NCBI RefSeq assembly: GCF_000154705.2
Contig: NZ_CM002917.1
Span: 310,001-374,000 of the forward strand
Source: Hoeflea phototrophica DFL-43
GTDB taxonomy: Bacteria > Pseudomonadota > Alphaproteobacteria > Rhizobiales > Rhizobiaceae
DNA length: 64,000 bases
Direction of reading: 5' to 3'
Shown here: positions 18,461-26,512 of the stretch, piece after piece
How the letters are laid out: the number at the start of each line of letters is the position of its first letter
How positions within the stretch are numbered: the stretch's first letter is position 1
Notes under the pieces: generated by a model
What the model was told of the DNA's origin: nothing
Seen by the model: only the letters and a program-made list of their open reading frames with translations
Database searches by the model: none
Program-made: the position numbers and the translations under genes

Positions 18461-18673
18461 GATGCCGACGTGATCGCCAATGCGCGAGTAAAGCTTGCCC
18501 GCAAGGGTGCCGATTTCATCGTCGCCAACGACGTCTCCCCCGGAACCGGCATCATGGGCGGCGACCGCAACCGCGTCCGCATTGTCTCAAAGGACGGCGT
18601 CGAGGACTGGCCGGATCTGAGCAAGGACGAGGTGGCGGAGAGGCTGGCAGAAAGGATTGCGGAGGCGATTTAG
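18461..18673 (+). pseudogene. duplicated 3' end of coaBC
   Basis: An in-frame segment of 70 codons is homologous to the last 70 residues of CoaBC (60 of 70 identical). An 88-base block (18544-18631) is identical in DNA to 18139-18226, while both flanks differ at many positions. There is no start codon context and no upstream part of the gene, so it is a non-functional remnant. It begins right at the border of the palindromic element. It could come from an unequal duplication mediated by the element, with later partial conversion between copies. Confidence 0.85.
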
Positions 18674-18726
18674 ATGGGGGCCCACTCCCAGAATTCCAGA
18701 ACAACGGTTCTGGATGGGTAGCGAGT

Positions 18727-18882
18727 CCCCTCCCCAACCCCTCCCCACAAGGGGGAGGGGCTACGCGTTCATCGCGGGCCATCCCAAGCCATGAGGACAA
18801 ACAGAATCGAAAGTTTGAGGTGAGCAAAAAAGAGCGGACCCTGTTAAGCCCCTCCCCCTTGTGGGGAGGGGTTGGGGAGGGG
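18727..18882. repeat. 156-bp element with perfect 36-bp terminal inverted repeats
   Basis: The 36 bases at 18727-18762 are the exact reverse complement of 18847-18882. Each arm contains the shorter palindrome CCCCTCCCCACAAGGGGGAGGGG or its complement in reversed order. The 84-base centre has no ORF. The structure resembles a miniature inverted-repeat or REP-doublet element, different in sequence from the one at 18294-18457 but of the same C/G-homopolymer style. It lies just after the amidotransferase stop on that gene's downstream side and could end its transcript. Confidence 0.75.
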
Positions 18883-18926
18883 TCCCGTTCCAATACTGAA
18901 ACAATAGGCTGCAGGTCGAAGCAGCC

Positions 18927-19736
18927 TCAAGCCACCTCGGCAACCTTCACCGCATCCGTCTGAGCCGGGTCAAACCGCGCAGACGAAATCCCGCCTGCCG
19001 TCAGCGTCACGAAGCTGCCCGCCGGGATTTCGTGCCATTTGGTGTCGGTGTCCTTGAACGGTTCGGAGACCAGGCAATGGCCCTGATTGTTGCAGGTCGG
19101 CGCGGAATAGAGGGTCGGAGCCTGAGCGTCGTTGGAATAGCGGATCGCGTGCAAGGTTTCGCCATCGCTGAACGCCGCGGTAAAACGCACCAGCTCGCGC
19201 ACGCCCGCACGCGCCGCTTCCGACAGCGCAAACCTGATTGCCTGGGCAAAGGCCGCTGCCGGATCAGTTTCCAGTCCGAATTCCAGCGCCAGCAGGAACA
19301 GCAGTTCCGAATCCGTGGTGCCCTGCCGCGCCTGATAGAGCCGGTCGCAGAGAGCAGCTTCCATCGGCCGGCGGATCTTCTCAAACCCGGCGATCTGTCC
19401 ATTGTGCATGAACGACCATTTGCCGTTGACGAAGGGATGGCAATTGTCGCGGCTGGTCGCCCCGCCGGTGGAGGCGCGCACATGGGCCAGAAACAGCGGC
19501 GAGCGGATCTGCCGCGCCAGCGATTTCAGATTGCAGTCCGACCAGGCCGGCAGCACATCGCGGTAGCGCCCGGGTTCGGGGTGCTCGCCATACCAGGCGA
19601 TGCCGAAGCCGTCACCATTGGTGGCGGTCTTGGCCTCGGTGGCGTGGTGGGATTGCTCGATCAGCGAATGCCCAGGCGCCGAAACGATCTGCTCCAGCGG
19701 GATCGGCATTCCACGATAAGCGGCCCAGCGACACAT
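18927..19736 (-). CDS. class II glutamine amidotransferase
   Basis: N-terminal nucleophile hydrolase with Cys2 after Met (MCRWAAYRG), 269 residues. Conserved substrate-pocket segments include NGDGFGIAWYG, LAHVRASTGGATSRDNCHPF and FMHNGQIAGFEKIRRP. Stand-alone proteins of this type (YafJ/EgtC-like) hydrolyse gamma-glutamyl amides. No ergothioneine genes are nearby, so I do not call it EgtC. It follows the small DUF6356 gene by 11 bases, likely one transcript. Confidence 0.88.
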   Translation of the reverse strand: MCRWAAYRGMPIPLEQIVSAPGHSLIEQSHHATEAKTATNGDGFGIAWYGEHPEPGRYRDVLPAWSDCNLKSLARQIRSPLFLAHVRASTGGATSRDNCHPFVNGKWSFMHNGQIAGFEKIRRPMEAALCDRLYQARQGTTDSELLFLLALEFGLETDPAAAFAQAIRFALSEAARAGVRELVRFTAAFSDGETLHAIRYSNDAQAPTLYSAPTCNNQGHCLVSEPFKDTDTKWHEIPAGSFVTLTAGGISSARFDPAQTDAVKVAEVA

Positions 19737-19747
19737 GGCTCTTGCTC

Positions 19748-19960
19748 TCAGCTCCGGTTGTGCATCCGGTGATGCAACTCGTTGATTATACGGCTTGCAG
19801 TTTTCTCAAAGGTAAATGGCAGGATCGCATGCACCAGTGCGCAGACCCCGGCGGCAAACAGCTTGGCCGAAAACTTGCCGGCAAAAACGAGGTGCTCGAA
19901 ATAGGTTTCGTCAACCGATTGCGGATGGTCGGTAAAAAGCCGGGCGATCTGTCTGGGCAT
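19748..19960 (-). CDS. small DUF6356-type protein
   Basis: A 70-residue protein with the recognisable pattern DHPQSVDETYFEHL, then a hydrophobic, probably membrane-associated stretch FAAGVCALVHAILPF, and a basic tail INELHHRM. This matches my memory of DUF6356 proteins of alphaproteobacteria; function unknown. GAGGGA lies about 9 bases before the start. It precedes the amidotransferase gene in an apparent two-gene operon. Confidence 0.7.
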   Translation of the reverse strand: MPRQIARLFTDHPQSVDETYFEHLVFAGKFSAKLFAAGVCALVHAILPFTFEKTASRIINELHHRMHNRS

Positions 19961-20068
19961 GGGGTTGTTCCCTCGTTTGAATCTGTTGTGTGAGGTTAAC
20001 CCGATTCAGAAGAAGACTTGTCTCAAATGTCCTTTCAAAAAGTCTATAGTTGGGATATATATCTCGCT

Positions 20069-20548
20069 ATGCATCAGATTGACGATATGGATGTTCGAAT
20101 TCTTGGCCAGTTGCAGCGTGACGGCACCCTGTCGGTGGACGCGCTCTCCGAGCGGGTGAACCTGTCACGCAATGCCTGCTGGCGCCGGGTCAAGCAGCTT
20201 GAGGAACGCGGGCTGATCAGGGACCGTGTCGCAATCCTCGATGCGGAAGCCGCGGGATGCGGCCTGTCGGTGTTCATCTTCTTGCGCGCCGCCAGCCATG
20301 ATGCCGACTGGCTGAAGTCTTTCCGCGAGGCGGTCGGGACGTTCCCGGAGATTGTCGGCGTCTACCGCACCTCCGGCGATCTCGATTACGTGCTGCGCGC
20401 CCGCGTCTCCGACGTGAAAGCCTATGACCGGCTTTACCAGCGCCTCATCGCCAAGGTGAAACTCGCCGATGTCTCTGCCTCCTTCGTCATGGAAGAGATC
20501 AAGGAGACCACGGCCATTCCGCTGTCGGCACTGTCCCGCAAGGCGTAG
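20069..20548 (+). CDS. Lrp/AsnC-family transcriptional regulator
   Basis: Leucine-responsive-type regulator, 159 residues. The N-terminal HTH is DMDVRILGQLQRDGTLSVDALSERVNLSRNACWRRVKQLEERG, followed by a RAM/AsnC effector domain with TSGDLDYVLRARVSDVKAYD. The start MHQIDDMDVRIL was chosen to match family N-termini; upstream in-frame ATGs at 20018 and 20027 have no better ribosome site. No adjacent target gene is obvious; it is divergent from the DUF6356/amidotransferase pair, which may be its target. Confidence 0.88.
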   Translation: MHQIDDMDVRILGQLQRDGTLSVDALSERVNLSRNACWRRVKQLEERGLIRDRVAILDAEAAGCGLSVFIFLRAASHDADWLKSFREAVGTFPEIVGVYRTSGDLDYVLRARVSDVKAYDRLYQRLIAKVKLADVSASFVMEEIKETTAIPLSALSRKA

Positions 20549-20699
20549 GTTGACCATCCGTCCTGTTTGACCGCCGCCTTTCAGGCCGTGCCCGAACCGC
20601 AATACGCCACCTTCATTCGTCCCGCCATTTTTGTGTTCGGTGGTTCCTGCGGCTATGGAGGATCCTGAAACGATGGTTCAACGAAGCCTGCAGAAACAT

Positions 20700-20754
20700 T
20701 CAACCAAAAGGTTGACTATTGCTGTGGTTTGGCATATTCAACCATAAGGATGAA
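20700..20754 (+). promoter_or_regulatory. promoter with two ArsR-type operator dyads
   Basis: TTGACT (20712-20717) and TATTCA (20735-20740) are 17 bases apart. Two dyads with the same 4-base spacing flank them: TCAACC/GGTTGA at 20700-20715, and TTCAACC/GGATGAA at 20737-20754, with one mismatch. One covers -35 and the other -10, directly before the ArsR gene, so autorepression is likely. Confidence 0.72.
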
Positions 20755-20757
20755 CAA

Positions 20758-21105
20758 ATGGACGAAGATGCTATGTCGCGAATTCTCAAGGCCGCCGGTG
20801 ATACCACCCGGCGGCAGATCTTGACGCTTCTTGTTCAGGAAGGGGCGTTGCGAGTGACTGCACTCTCTGCCCATTTCGACATGTCGTTGAACTCCGTCTC
20901 CAAGCACATCAAGGTGCTGGAGGAGGCAGGGCTTGTCACCCGCCGGACTGTGGGCCGCGAGCACTTCATCGCCGCCGAGCTCGAACCGCTGCAGCTGACT
21001 GAGAGCTGGTTCGGGCAACTCAAGTCCATCTGGGAGTTGCGCCTTGTGGCGCTTGAAGAAGCACTCGTTTCAAAGGACGATGACAATGACGGAAACAATC
21101 AATGA
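20758..21105 (+). CDS. ArsR-family transcriptional regulator
   Basis: Winged-helix repressor, 115 residues from ATG 20758 (AAGGATG upstream). The HTH reads LKAAGDTTRRQILTLLVQEG and FDMSLNSVSKHIKVLEEAGLV. No metal-binding CxC motif is seen, so it is probably a non-metal ArsR as usually found beside SRPBCC genes. The 3' end overlaps the next gene by 20 bases, giving a coupled two-gene operon. Confidence 0.88.
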   Translation: MDEDAMSRILKAAGDTTRRQILTLLVQEGALRVTALSAHFDMSLNSVSKHIKVLEEAGLVTRRTVGREHFIAAELEPLQLTESWFGQLKSIWELRLVALEEALVSKDDDNDGNNQ

Positions 21106-21523
21106 GCTTGAACTGACCGTAAGCCGCCGAATTCCGGCCCCCCGTGACAAGGTGTTCGACGCCTGGTTGTCGCCGCCGATCCTGGCGAAAATCATGCGCC
21201 CCGGCGGCAAGCACATGACCTCGAAAGTCACCAATGATCCGGTCAAGGGCGGCCGCTTCTCGATCATCATGAATGACGCGGGAAAGGAAATGCCGCACGC
21301 CGGCACCTATCTGGAAATCGACCCGCATTCGCGCCTGGCCTTCACCTGGGAATCGGCGCATTCCCCCGATGACAGCGTCGTTACGATCGATTTCACCGAG
21401 TCTGAGCCGGGCATCACCGACGTCACGCTGCACCAGGTCAGGTTCCTCAGCGAGCAGGCGCGTGACAGCCACAGAGGCGGCTGGACAGCAATCCTCGAAT
21501 GCATTGAGGAAGCGGTCGCCTGA
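21086..21523 (+). CDS. SRPBCC (AHSA1/START-like) domain protein
   Basis: Hydrophobic-ligand-binding fold of the Aha1/START-like group, 145 residues. The motifs VSRRIPAPRDKVFDAWLSP and GGRFSIIMND near the start and the C-terminal HRGGWTAILECIEEAV are typical. ATG 21086 has AAGGAC about 8 bases before it; ATG 21080 is an alternative. It is translated from the ArsR operon. ArsR-SRPBCC pairs are common, but their ligand is mostly unknown. Confidence 0.85.
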   Translation: MTETINELELTVSRRIPAPRDKVFDAWLSPPILAKIMRPGGKHMTSKVTNDPVKGGRFSIIMNDAGKEMPHAGTYLEIDPHSRLAFTWESAHSPDDSVVTIDFTESEPGITDVTLHQVRFLSEQARDSHRGGWTAILECIEEAVA

Positions 21524-21639
21524 AGCTGGTGCCCAAAGGCTGACACCTGAACCTGCTACCCGCGCCGGACGCGCCCCATCATCTGCGTCCGGCGCCATTT
21601 GCTATTCCCTGAGGTCTGAATAGGTCCAACATCTCAACA

Positions 21640-21670
21640 TTGACAAGTAAGATATCGAACCATATATGGT
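21640..21670 (+). promoter_or_regulatory. promoter and operator of the Acg-like/MarR operon
   Basis: TTGACA (21640-21645) and TATATG (21663-21668) are 17 bases apart, close to consensus. A perfect 12-base palindrome ACCATATATGGT (21659-21670) lies over the -10, placed for repression, probably by the MarR protein encoded second in the operon. Confidence 0.75.
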
Positions 21671-21696
21671 ATGATGTCAAACCAATGGAGATGATC

Positions 21697-22845
21697 ATGC
21701 AACGCAGAAATTTTATGAAAGTCCTGGGCGGCGGTGTCATTCTTGCGGCTGGCGCAGGGGCCGGTTTTGCCATGACCCGTACGCCATCCAGGGCCCTTGC
21801 GCCCTGGCAGCGGGCAGGGGGCAGCACCTACGCGGATCCCCGAATGCGGGCCCTGTCCTATGCCATCCTTGCGCCCAACCCGCACAACCGCCAGCCCTGG
21901 CAGGTCGAACTGCAGGGCGAGGACACGGTTGTCCTCACCGTTGATCTTGATCGCCTGTTGCCCCACACCGATCCGTTCAGCCGCCAGATCACCATTGGCC
22001 TGGGGTGCTTCCTCGAACTGATGGTGATGGCGGCCGCACAAACCGGGCACCGGGTTGAGATCGAGCCGTTCCCGCAAGGTGCGGACAGCGAGCGCCTCAC
22101 CACCGCGCCGGTGGCGATTGCCCGCTTTGTGCAGGATCCCGGCATCAGGCCGGATCCGCTGTTTGCCCATGTCATGGCGCGCCGGTCCAACAAGGAGCCA
22201 TTCGATACCGCCCGGGCCGTCCCGGACGCGGCACTGGCCGCCATTGTCGCCTCCGCGCGCCATGGCGGACGGCTCGGCGGGACCAATGACGCCGCCGAGG
22301 TCGCATCCTGGCGCACGCTCACAGAAACGGCGCTGCAGATCGAGATCGACACGCCCCACACCTACAAGGAAAGCGTCGACCTCTTCCGCATCGGCAAGGC
22401 CGAGGTCAACGCCAATCCCGATGGCATCGATTTCTCCGGCCCGATGTTCGAAACCCTGGCATTGTTCGGTCAGTTCAATCGCGAACTGGCGCTGGACCGG
22501 ACTTCCGCCGGCTTCAAACAGGGGGTGGACGCCGTCCTCGAAAACACCCGCACGGCCATGGCCCATGTCTGGATGGTCACCGATGGCAACAGCCGTGCCG
22601 ACCAGATCGCCGCCGGGGCTGACTGGCTGCGCGCCAATCTCGCCGCCACGTCGCAGGGCATCGGCTTCCAGCCGCTCAGCCAGGCCTTGCAGGAATTCCC
22701 CGAAATGGCGGAACTCTACAGGGACGTTCATGCCCGGCTTGCGCCCAATGGCGGAACGGTTCAAATGCTTGTCAGGCTCGGCTATGGTCCCGGGGTCCCG
22801 GTCAGCCCGCGTTGGCCGCTGGAGGCAAAATTGAGGGAGGCGTAA
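21697..22845 (+). CDS. Acg-like nitroreductase-family protein with Tat-like signal
   Basis: Predicted FMN-binding nitroreductase-fold protein of the Acg group, 382 residues. The N-terminus MQRRNFMKVLGGGVILAAGA looks like a twin-arginine signal with RR, suggesting export. Nitroreductase-like segments ILAPNPHNRQPWQVEL and TIGLGCFLELMVMAA are seen. The start at 21697 has GGAG 7 bases upstream. The stop is 6 bases before the marR gene, so one operon. The physiological substrate is unknown; Acg-like proteins may sequester flavin. Confidence 0.82.
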   Translation: MQRRNFMKVLGGGVILAAGAGAGFAMTRTPSRALAPWQRAGGSTYADPRMRALSYAILAPNPHNRQPWQVELQGEDTVVLTVDLDRLLPHTDPFSRQITIGLGCFLELMVMAAAQTGHRVEIEPFPQGADSERLTTAPVAIARFVQDPGIRPDPLFAHVMARRSNKEPFDTARAVPDAALAAIVASARHGGRLGGTNDAAEVASWRTLTETALQIEIDTPHTYKESVDLFRIGKAEVNANPDGIDFSGPMFETLALFGQFNRELALDRTSAGFKQGVDAVLENTRTAMAHVWMVTDGNSRADQIAAGADWLRANLAATSQGIGFQPLSQALQEFPEMAELYRDVHARLAPNGGTVQMLVRLGYGPGVPVSPRWPLEAKLREA

Positions 22846-22851
22846 ACGCCA

Positions 22852-23322
22852 ATGGGTGCCGGCAACAGCCAGGATGGGAAGCCCGGTCCCGGTGAGATCT
22901 TCGCCTATTTCACCGAGATCGGCATCATTTCACAGCTCTCGTCGGCCCTGCTCGCCAGGGTTCTGCCCGATGGCGTGCACCCGTCGCATTTTGCCATCGT
23001 CCAGCATCTCATCCGCCGCGGTGACGGCAAACCGCCCGTGCGCATCGCCGCTGCGATGCAGATCACCAAGGCGACAATGACCCATTCGCTCGCCGTTCTC
23101 GAAAAGCGCGGCTTCGTCGAAACCCGTCCGAGCCCCGAAGACGCCCGCTCCAAGCTTGTCTATCTCACAGATGCAGGCCGCGCCTTCCATGCCGAGGCGA
23201 TTGAGGGGGTGATCCGCGCATTCGGCCGGATCATCGGGGATGAGCATGCCGAAATCATGCGCCAGGCCATGCCCGGCCTGGTCGCGATCCGCAAATTGCT
23301 GGACGACAACCGCGATCTCTAG
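22852..23322 (+). CDS. MarR-family transcriptional regulator
   Basis: Winged-helix repressor, 156 residues. The wing region LEKRGFVETRPSPEDARSKLVYLTDAG is characteristic, preceded by the recognition helix ITKATMTHSLAV. It is second in the operon with the Acg-like oxidoreductase and likely controls it through the palindrome over the promoter. Confidence 0.88.
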   Translation: MGAGNSQDGKPGPGEIFAYFTEIGIISQLSSALLARVLPDGVHPSHFAIVQHLIRRGDGKPPVRIAAAMQITKATMTHSLAVLEKRGFVETRPSPEDARSKLVYLTDAGRAFHAEAIEGVIRAFGRIIGDEHAEIMRQAMPGLVAIRKLLDDNRDL

Positions 23323-23515
23323 GCCTCGTGCTTCCCGTGCCGATCCCTCCGAGGATTACGTCAACCCCATGGACTAATCCGGGCGGGCAATGCCGAAAGG
23401 GACATCGGGTATTAGGCTTGGATGGAATGCCAGGGCGGGTGCGGATCGATCTGGCATGGCTGTGGCTCCTTGCTCATGTACGGTGATAACAGGCGGATGA
23501 TAACACCGGCATGTG

Positions 23516-24229
23516 TCAGGCTAGGAAGTTTATGATCTTGCGCTCATAGCCCTTGGGATCGGCGCGAAAGGCAGCAGCCATGCCTGCAGATGGTCCCGGA
23601 AACATCTCTTCGGTTCCCGCAATCACTCCTTCGACAAGCGCATTTGCGACATCTTCCGGAGTCATTTTCGGCTGATCGACTTTGGCGATCATGTCGGTGT
23701 CTACAAAGGCAGGGCACAGCGCCAGAACCTGGATGTTCTTTGGCGCCAATTCGCCGCGCAGGCTCTGGGTCATCGACAGCACCGCCGCCTTGGTCGCGGA
23801 ATAGGTGCCAACCTGGGGGATCGGCCCATAGGCCAGGATCGATGCCACATTGACGATGGTACCGCCGCCATTTGTCGAAATCACCGGCGCGAAACTGCGG
23901 GTGGTCGTGAGAGTACCAAAATAATTCACCTCCATTTCATGCCGTGCGGTGTCCATCGACGGGGCCGAGATCGGTCCGCTAAAACCGGCCACTCCGGCGT
24001 TGTTGATCAGCAGTGTCACGTCCGGGCAGGCGAGCGCGGCTGCACGGACCGTCTCGGGATCGGTGACATCGATTCTGATCGGGACCGTGCCCTCAAGGCC
24101 AATGGGGTCGCCGGATCGACTAGCGGCATAGACCTTCTTCGCGCCCGCAGCGATGAGGGCTGCAGCAACAGCGCGCCCGAGGCCGCGATTGGCGCCGGTG
24201 ACGAGAGCAACATGATCACTGAACAACAT
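23516..24229 (-). CDS. short-chain dehydrogenase/reductase
   Basis: Classical SDR, 237 residues. The cofactor motif is TGANRGLGRAVA. The structural NNAG is in LLINNAGVAG. The catalytic Ser lies in NVASILAYG and the YxxxK in GTYSATKAAV. The start at 24229 has AAGGA about 9 bases upstream. It is divergent from the TetR gene, and its promoter overlaps a palindrome, so it is the probable target. The substrate cannot be read from sequence. Confidence 0.9.
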   Translation of the reverse strand: MLFSDHVALVTGANRGLGRAVAAALIAAGAKKVYAASRSGDPIGLEGTVPIRIDVTDPETVRAAALACPDVTLLINNAGVAGFSGPISAPSMDTARHEMEVNYFGTLTTTRSFAPVISTNGGGTIVNVASILAYGPIPQVGTYSATKAAVLSMTQSLRGELAPKNIQVLALCPAFVDTDMIAKVDQPKMTPEDVANALVEGVIAGTEEMFPGPSAGMAAAFRADPKGYERKIINFLA

Positions 24230-24268
24230 TTCAAGTTCCTTGGGTTGGGATGCCGTAAGCGGCGTAAC

Positions 24269-24323
24269 AAATAGATTATGATTGCAATCTATTTCTGTCA
24301 AGTTTAGATTTCGATCGAAATCT
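24269..24323. promoter_or_regulatory. divergent promoter region with two TetR-type palindromes
   Basis: Dyad 1: AAATAGATT (24269-24277) and AATCTATTT (24286-24294), perfect 9-base arms. Dyad 2: AGATTTCGATCGAAATCT (24306-24323), a perfect 18-base palindrome. Both use AGATT/AATCT half-sites. On the minus strand TTGACA (24301-24296) and TAATCT (24278-24273) with 17-base spacing form the SDR promoter, which dyad 1 covers. On the plus strand TTGCAA (24282-24287) and TAGATT (24305-24310), 17 apart, could serve tetR. Confidence 0.78.
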
Positions 24324-24351
24324 TACTCATTCCAAGGAGAGGCGAAGGTAG

Positions 24352-24900
24352 ATGAGAGTCAGCCGACAAACCGCAGAGAAAAACCGCGAGACAGTGGTGC
24401 GTACCGCAAGTGAGCAGTTTCGAACGCTAGGCTATGATGGCATTGGCATCGCCAACCTGATGAAGGCCGCCGGCCTGACCCAGGGCGGCTTCTATAAGCA
24501 GTTCAAGAGCAAGGACGCGCTCGAAATCGAAGCCACCCGGCTAGCGCTGCAGGAAAACCATCAGCGATGGGCCCAGATTATGGACGGGGCCTCGGGTCCG
24601 ATTCAGGTGCTCAAGGATTGGTATCTCTCGCCCCAGCATGTGTCCGCTGTCGGCAAGGGCTGCACCTACGCAACGCTTGGCGCGGAAGCCAATCGCCAGG
24701 GGCGCGAAATGCAGCAGGTCTTCGGCGCGGCAATTGAACAGCAGGTCTCCGCCTTGGCTGGCAAGCTTGGAGATTCGGTGGAAGCCAGGGAGGATGCGAT
24801 TCGCACCATGGCCCAGATGGTCGGCACGCTGATTCTGGCGCGCGCTGTCTCGGATGCCGATCTGCAGGACGAGATCCTTAAGGCGGGAAAAGGGACCTGA
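24352..24900 (+). CDS. TetR-family transcriptional regulator
   Basis: Repressor of 182 residues with an N-terminal HTH (IGIANLMKAAGLTQGGFYKQFKSKDAL) and a C-terminal ligand domain. AAGGAGAGG precedes the start. It is divergent from the SDR gene across two strong palindromes, so it probably controls both itself and the SDR. Confidence 0.9.
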   Translation: MRVSRQTAEKNRETVVRTASEQFRTLGYDGIGIANLMKAAGLTQGGFYKQFKSKDALEIEATRLALQENHQRWAQIMDGASGPIQVLKDWYLSPQHVSAVGKGCTYATLGAEANRQGREMQQVFGAAIEQQVSALAGKLGDSVEAREDAIRTMAQMVGTLILARAVSDADLQDEILKAGKGT

Positions 24901-24958
24901 GCGTGGACACTTGACGCTGCCCGTTCACGCGCCGGCTATTGCATGCGCCGGTCCGGTC

Positions 24959-25414
24959 TCACCCCCGGCTGACGGTCACGAATACCCCCGCCAGCATCAG
25001 CCCGACACCGGCCACGGCCGGCCATGACACCGGCCGCCGCGGCAAGCCGAACCAGCCGAAATGATCGAAGATCACCGCACCGGCCATGTTCCCCAGCATC
25101 ACAAGCATCAGGAACAGCGTTACCCCAAGCACCGGCACCGCCTGTGCCGAGATCATGACCTGATAGGCGCCGAACAGGCCGCCAAGCCACACCCACCAAG
25201 GAAGTGCCAGCACCTGTTTCGCCTCGGGCAGCCGGACCTGGCCGATGAGCAGACAGGCGCCCAGCACCAGTGTCGCGCTGGCAAAGGCGAAAAACACCGC
25301 CACCAGCGGATTGGCCGAGAGCCCCGATGCCATCCGCGCGTAGAGCGGACCCTGGGCGGCGACCAGAACACCGCCCAGCATCACCGCCAGAACCAGGAGC
25401 AGGGAAAAGCCCAT
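24959..25414 (-). CDS. YdcZ/DUF606-type small DMT transporter
   Basis: Inner-membrane protein of about 151 residues with five predicted helices (for example MGFSLLLVLAVMLGGVLVAA and VPVLGVTLFLMLVMLGNMAGAVIF). The motif GGLFGAYQVMISAQAVPVLG fits the DUF606 branch of the DMT superfamily. The ATG at 25414 follows GAGGG; an alternative GTG at 25426 overlaps the GNAT stop (GTGA). It is last gene of an XRE-cupin, GNAT, YdcZ operon. Confidence 0.8.
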   Translation of the reverse strand: MGFSLLLVLAVMLGGVLVAAQGPLYARMASGLSANPLVAVFFAFASATLVLGACLLIGQVRLPEAKQVLALPWWVWLGGLFGAYQVMISAQAVPVLGVTLFLMLVMLGNMAGAVIFDHFGWFGLPRRPVSWPAVAGVGLMLAGVFVTVSRG

Positions 25415-25422
25415 GCCCGCCC

Positions 25423-25950
25423 TCACAGCGTCTTGTACATATAGGTGGTGGCGTGCAGCTGCTTGCCATCCGGGTCGAGCGCATAGCCCGGGATCACCCC
25501 GGCCTCGACAAACCCTGCCGTCCGGTAGAGCGGCTCGGACACATCGCCGGTCCTGGTGTCGAGCGTAATCAATCTCTTGCCAAGGTCGCGCGCCGCCGTG
25601 TCCACTGCCGCCATCAGCGCCCGGCCGACGCCCCTGCGCCGGGCCGCCGGCGCCACCATCATCTTGGCGACTTCCGAGCGGTGCGGCTGGTTGGCCGGCA
25701 GCGTCACGATCAGCTGAACCGAGCCCGCAGGCACGCCATCGAGCCAGGCCATGATCAGCCTGCGCCGCCCGGCGCGCACCTCGGGGAACACCTGCCCCTC
25801 GAAAAACGCCCGACCGTCGGCCTCATCGAAGGGCTGCATGAAGCCGATCGCCGCCCCGTCGTTCACGGTCTGGGCTATGATCTCGGCAAGTGCGTCCGCA
25901 TGGGCCTCCAGCGCCTCTCCGGCAAGCGATTGAACATGAATTTCAGCCAT
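25423..25950 (-). CDS. GNAT-family N-acetyltransferase
   Basis: 175-residue acetyltransferase. Motif A is VAKMMVAPAARRRGVGRALMAAV with the R-R-x-G-x-G/A acetyl-CoA loop intact. Then come LITLDTRTGDVSEPLYRTAGF and an aromatic C-terminus, a pattern seen in GNATs acting on small amines or antibiotics. It starts 8 bases after the XRE-cupin stop. Confidence 0.87.
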   Translation of the reverse strand: MAEIHVQSLAGEALEAHADALAEIIAQTVNDGAAIGFMQPFDEADGRAFFEGQVFPEVRAGRRRLIMAWLDGVPAGSVQLIVTLPANQPHRSEVAKMMVAPAARRRGVGRALMAAVDTAARDLGKRLITLDTRTGDVSEPLYRTAGFVEAGVIPGYALDPDGKQLHATTYMYKTL

Positions 25951-25958
25951 GGGACCTC

Positions 25959-26507
25959 TCACACAAGCATGATCAGATAGCAGGCCGCATCGACACCGGT
26001 CTGAAACCGCGACGGCCCGTAAAGCTGGTAGCGCAGGCAGTCGCCAGCGGCGAGCTGATGCATCTCCTCGCCAAGCGTCACGGTCAGCGCGCCTTCGAGC
26101 ATCACCAGATGGTGCTCATGCCCGGGCTTCGACGGCCCCGCATAGGAGATGATCTGATAGGGTTCGAGCGTGCAGCGGATCACCTCCGCGCTCAGCCCGC
26201 CCGCGGGCGGCGACACCACTCGGCGCGAAAACCCGTTCTCGTCATCGCGCCACGTGCTCTGCTCTTCCGCCCGGACCAGCGGCTGAAACGGCGCTTCGAC
26301 AGGCGCCAGCAATTGCGAGATTGTCATCTGGAACGCGCTCGACATCGCCCCCAGCGTCTCCGCCGTCGGGCTGACCTCGCCGGTCTCGATCCGCGACAGG
26401 GCCGAGCGGCTGACACCGCTGATGTCGGCCAGTTGCTGCAGCGACCAGCCCCGCGTTGCGCGCAGCTGTTTCAGCCGGTCCGCCAGCCTGTCATTGAGTG
26501 TATCCAT
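25959..26507 (-). CDS. XRE-family regulator with C-terminal cupin domain
   Basis: 182 residues. The N-terminal HTH is LKQLRATRGWSLQQLADISGVSRSALSRIE, and a cupin ligand-sensing domain with GHEHHLVMLEGALTVTL follows. This architecture usually senses small polyamine- or amino-acid-like ligands and controls adjacent genes. It heads the operon with GNAT and YdcZ, and a long dyad lies just upstream of its start. Confidence 0.9.
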   Translation of the reverse strand: MDTLNDRLADRLKQLRATRGWSLQQLADISGVSRSALSRIETGEVSPTAETLGAMSSAFQMTISQLLAPVEAPFQPLVRAEEQSTWRDDENGFSRRVVSPPAGGLSAEVIRCTLEPYQIISYAGPSKPGHEHHLVMLEGALTVTLGEEMHQLAAGDCLRYQLYGPSRFQTGVDAACYLIMLV

Positions 26508-26512
26508 GTGAC

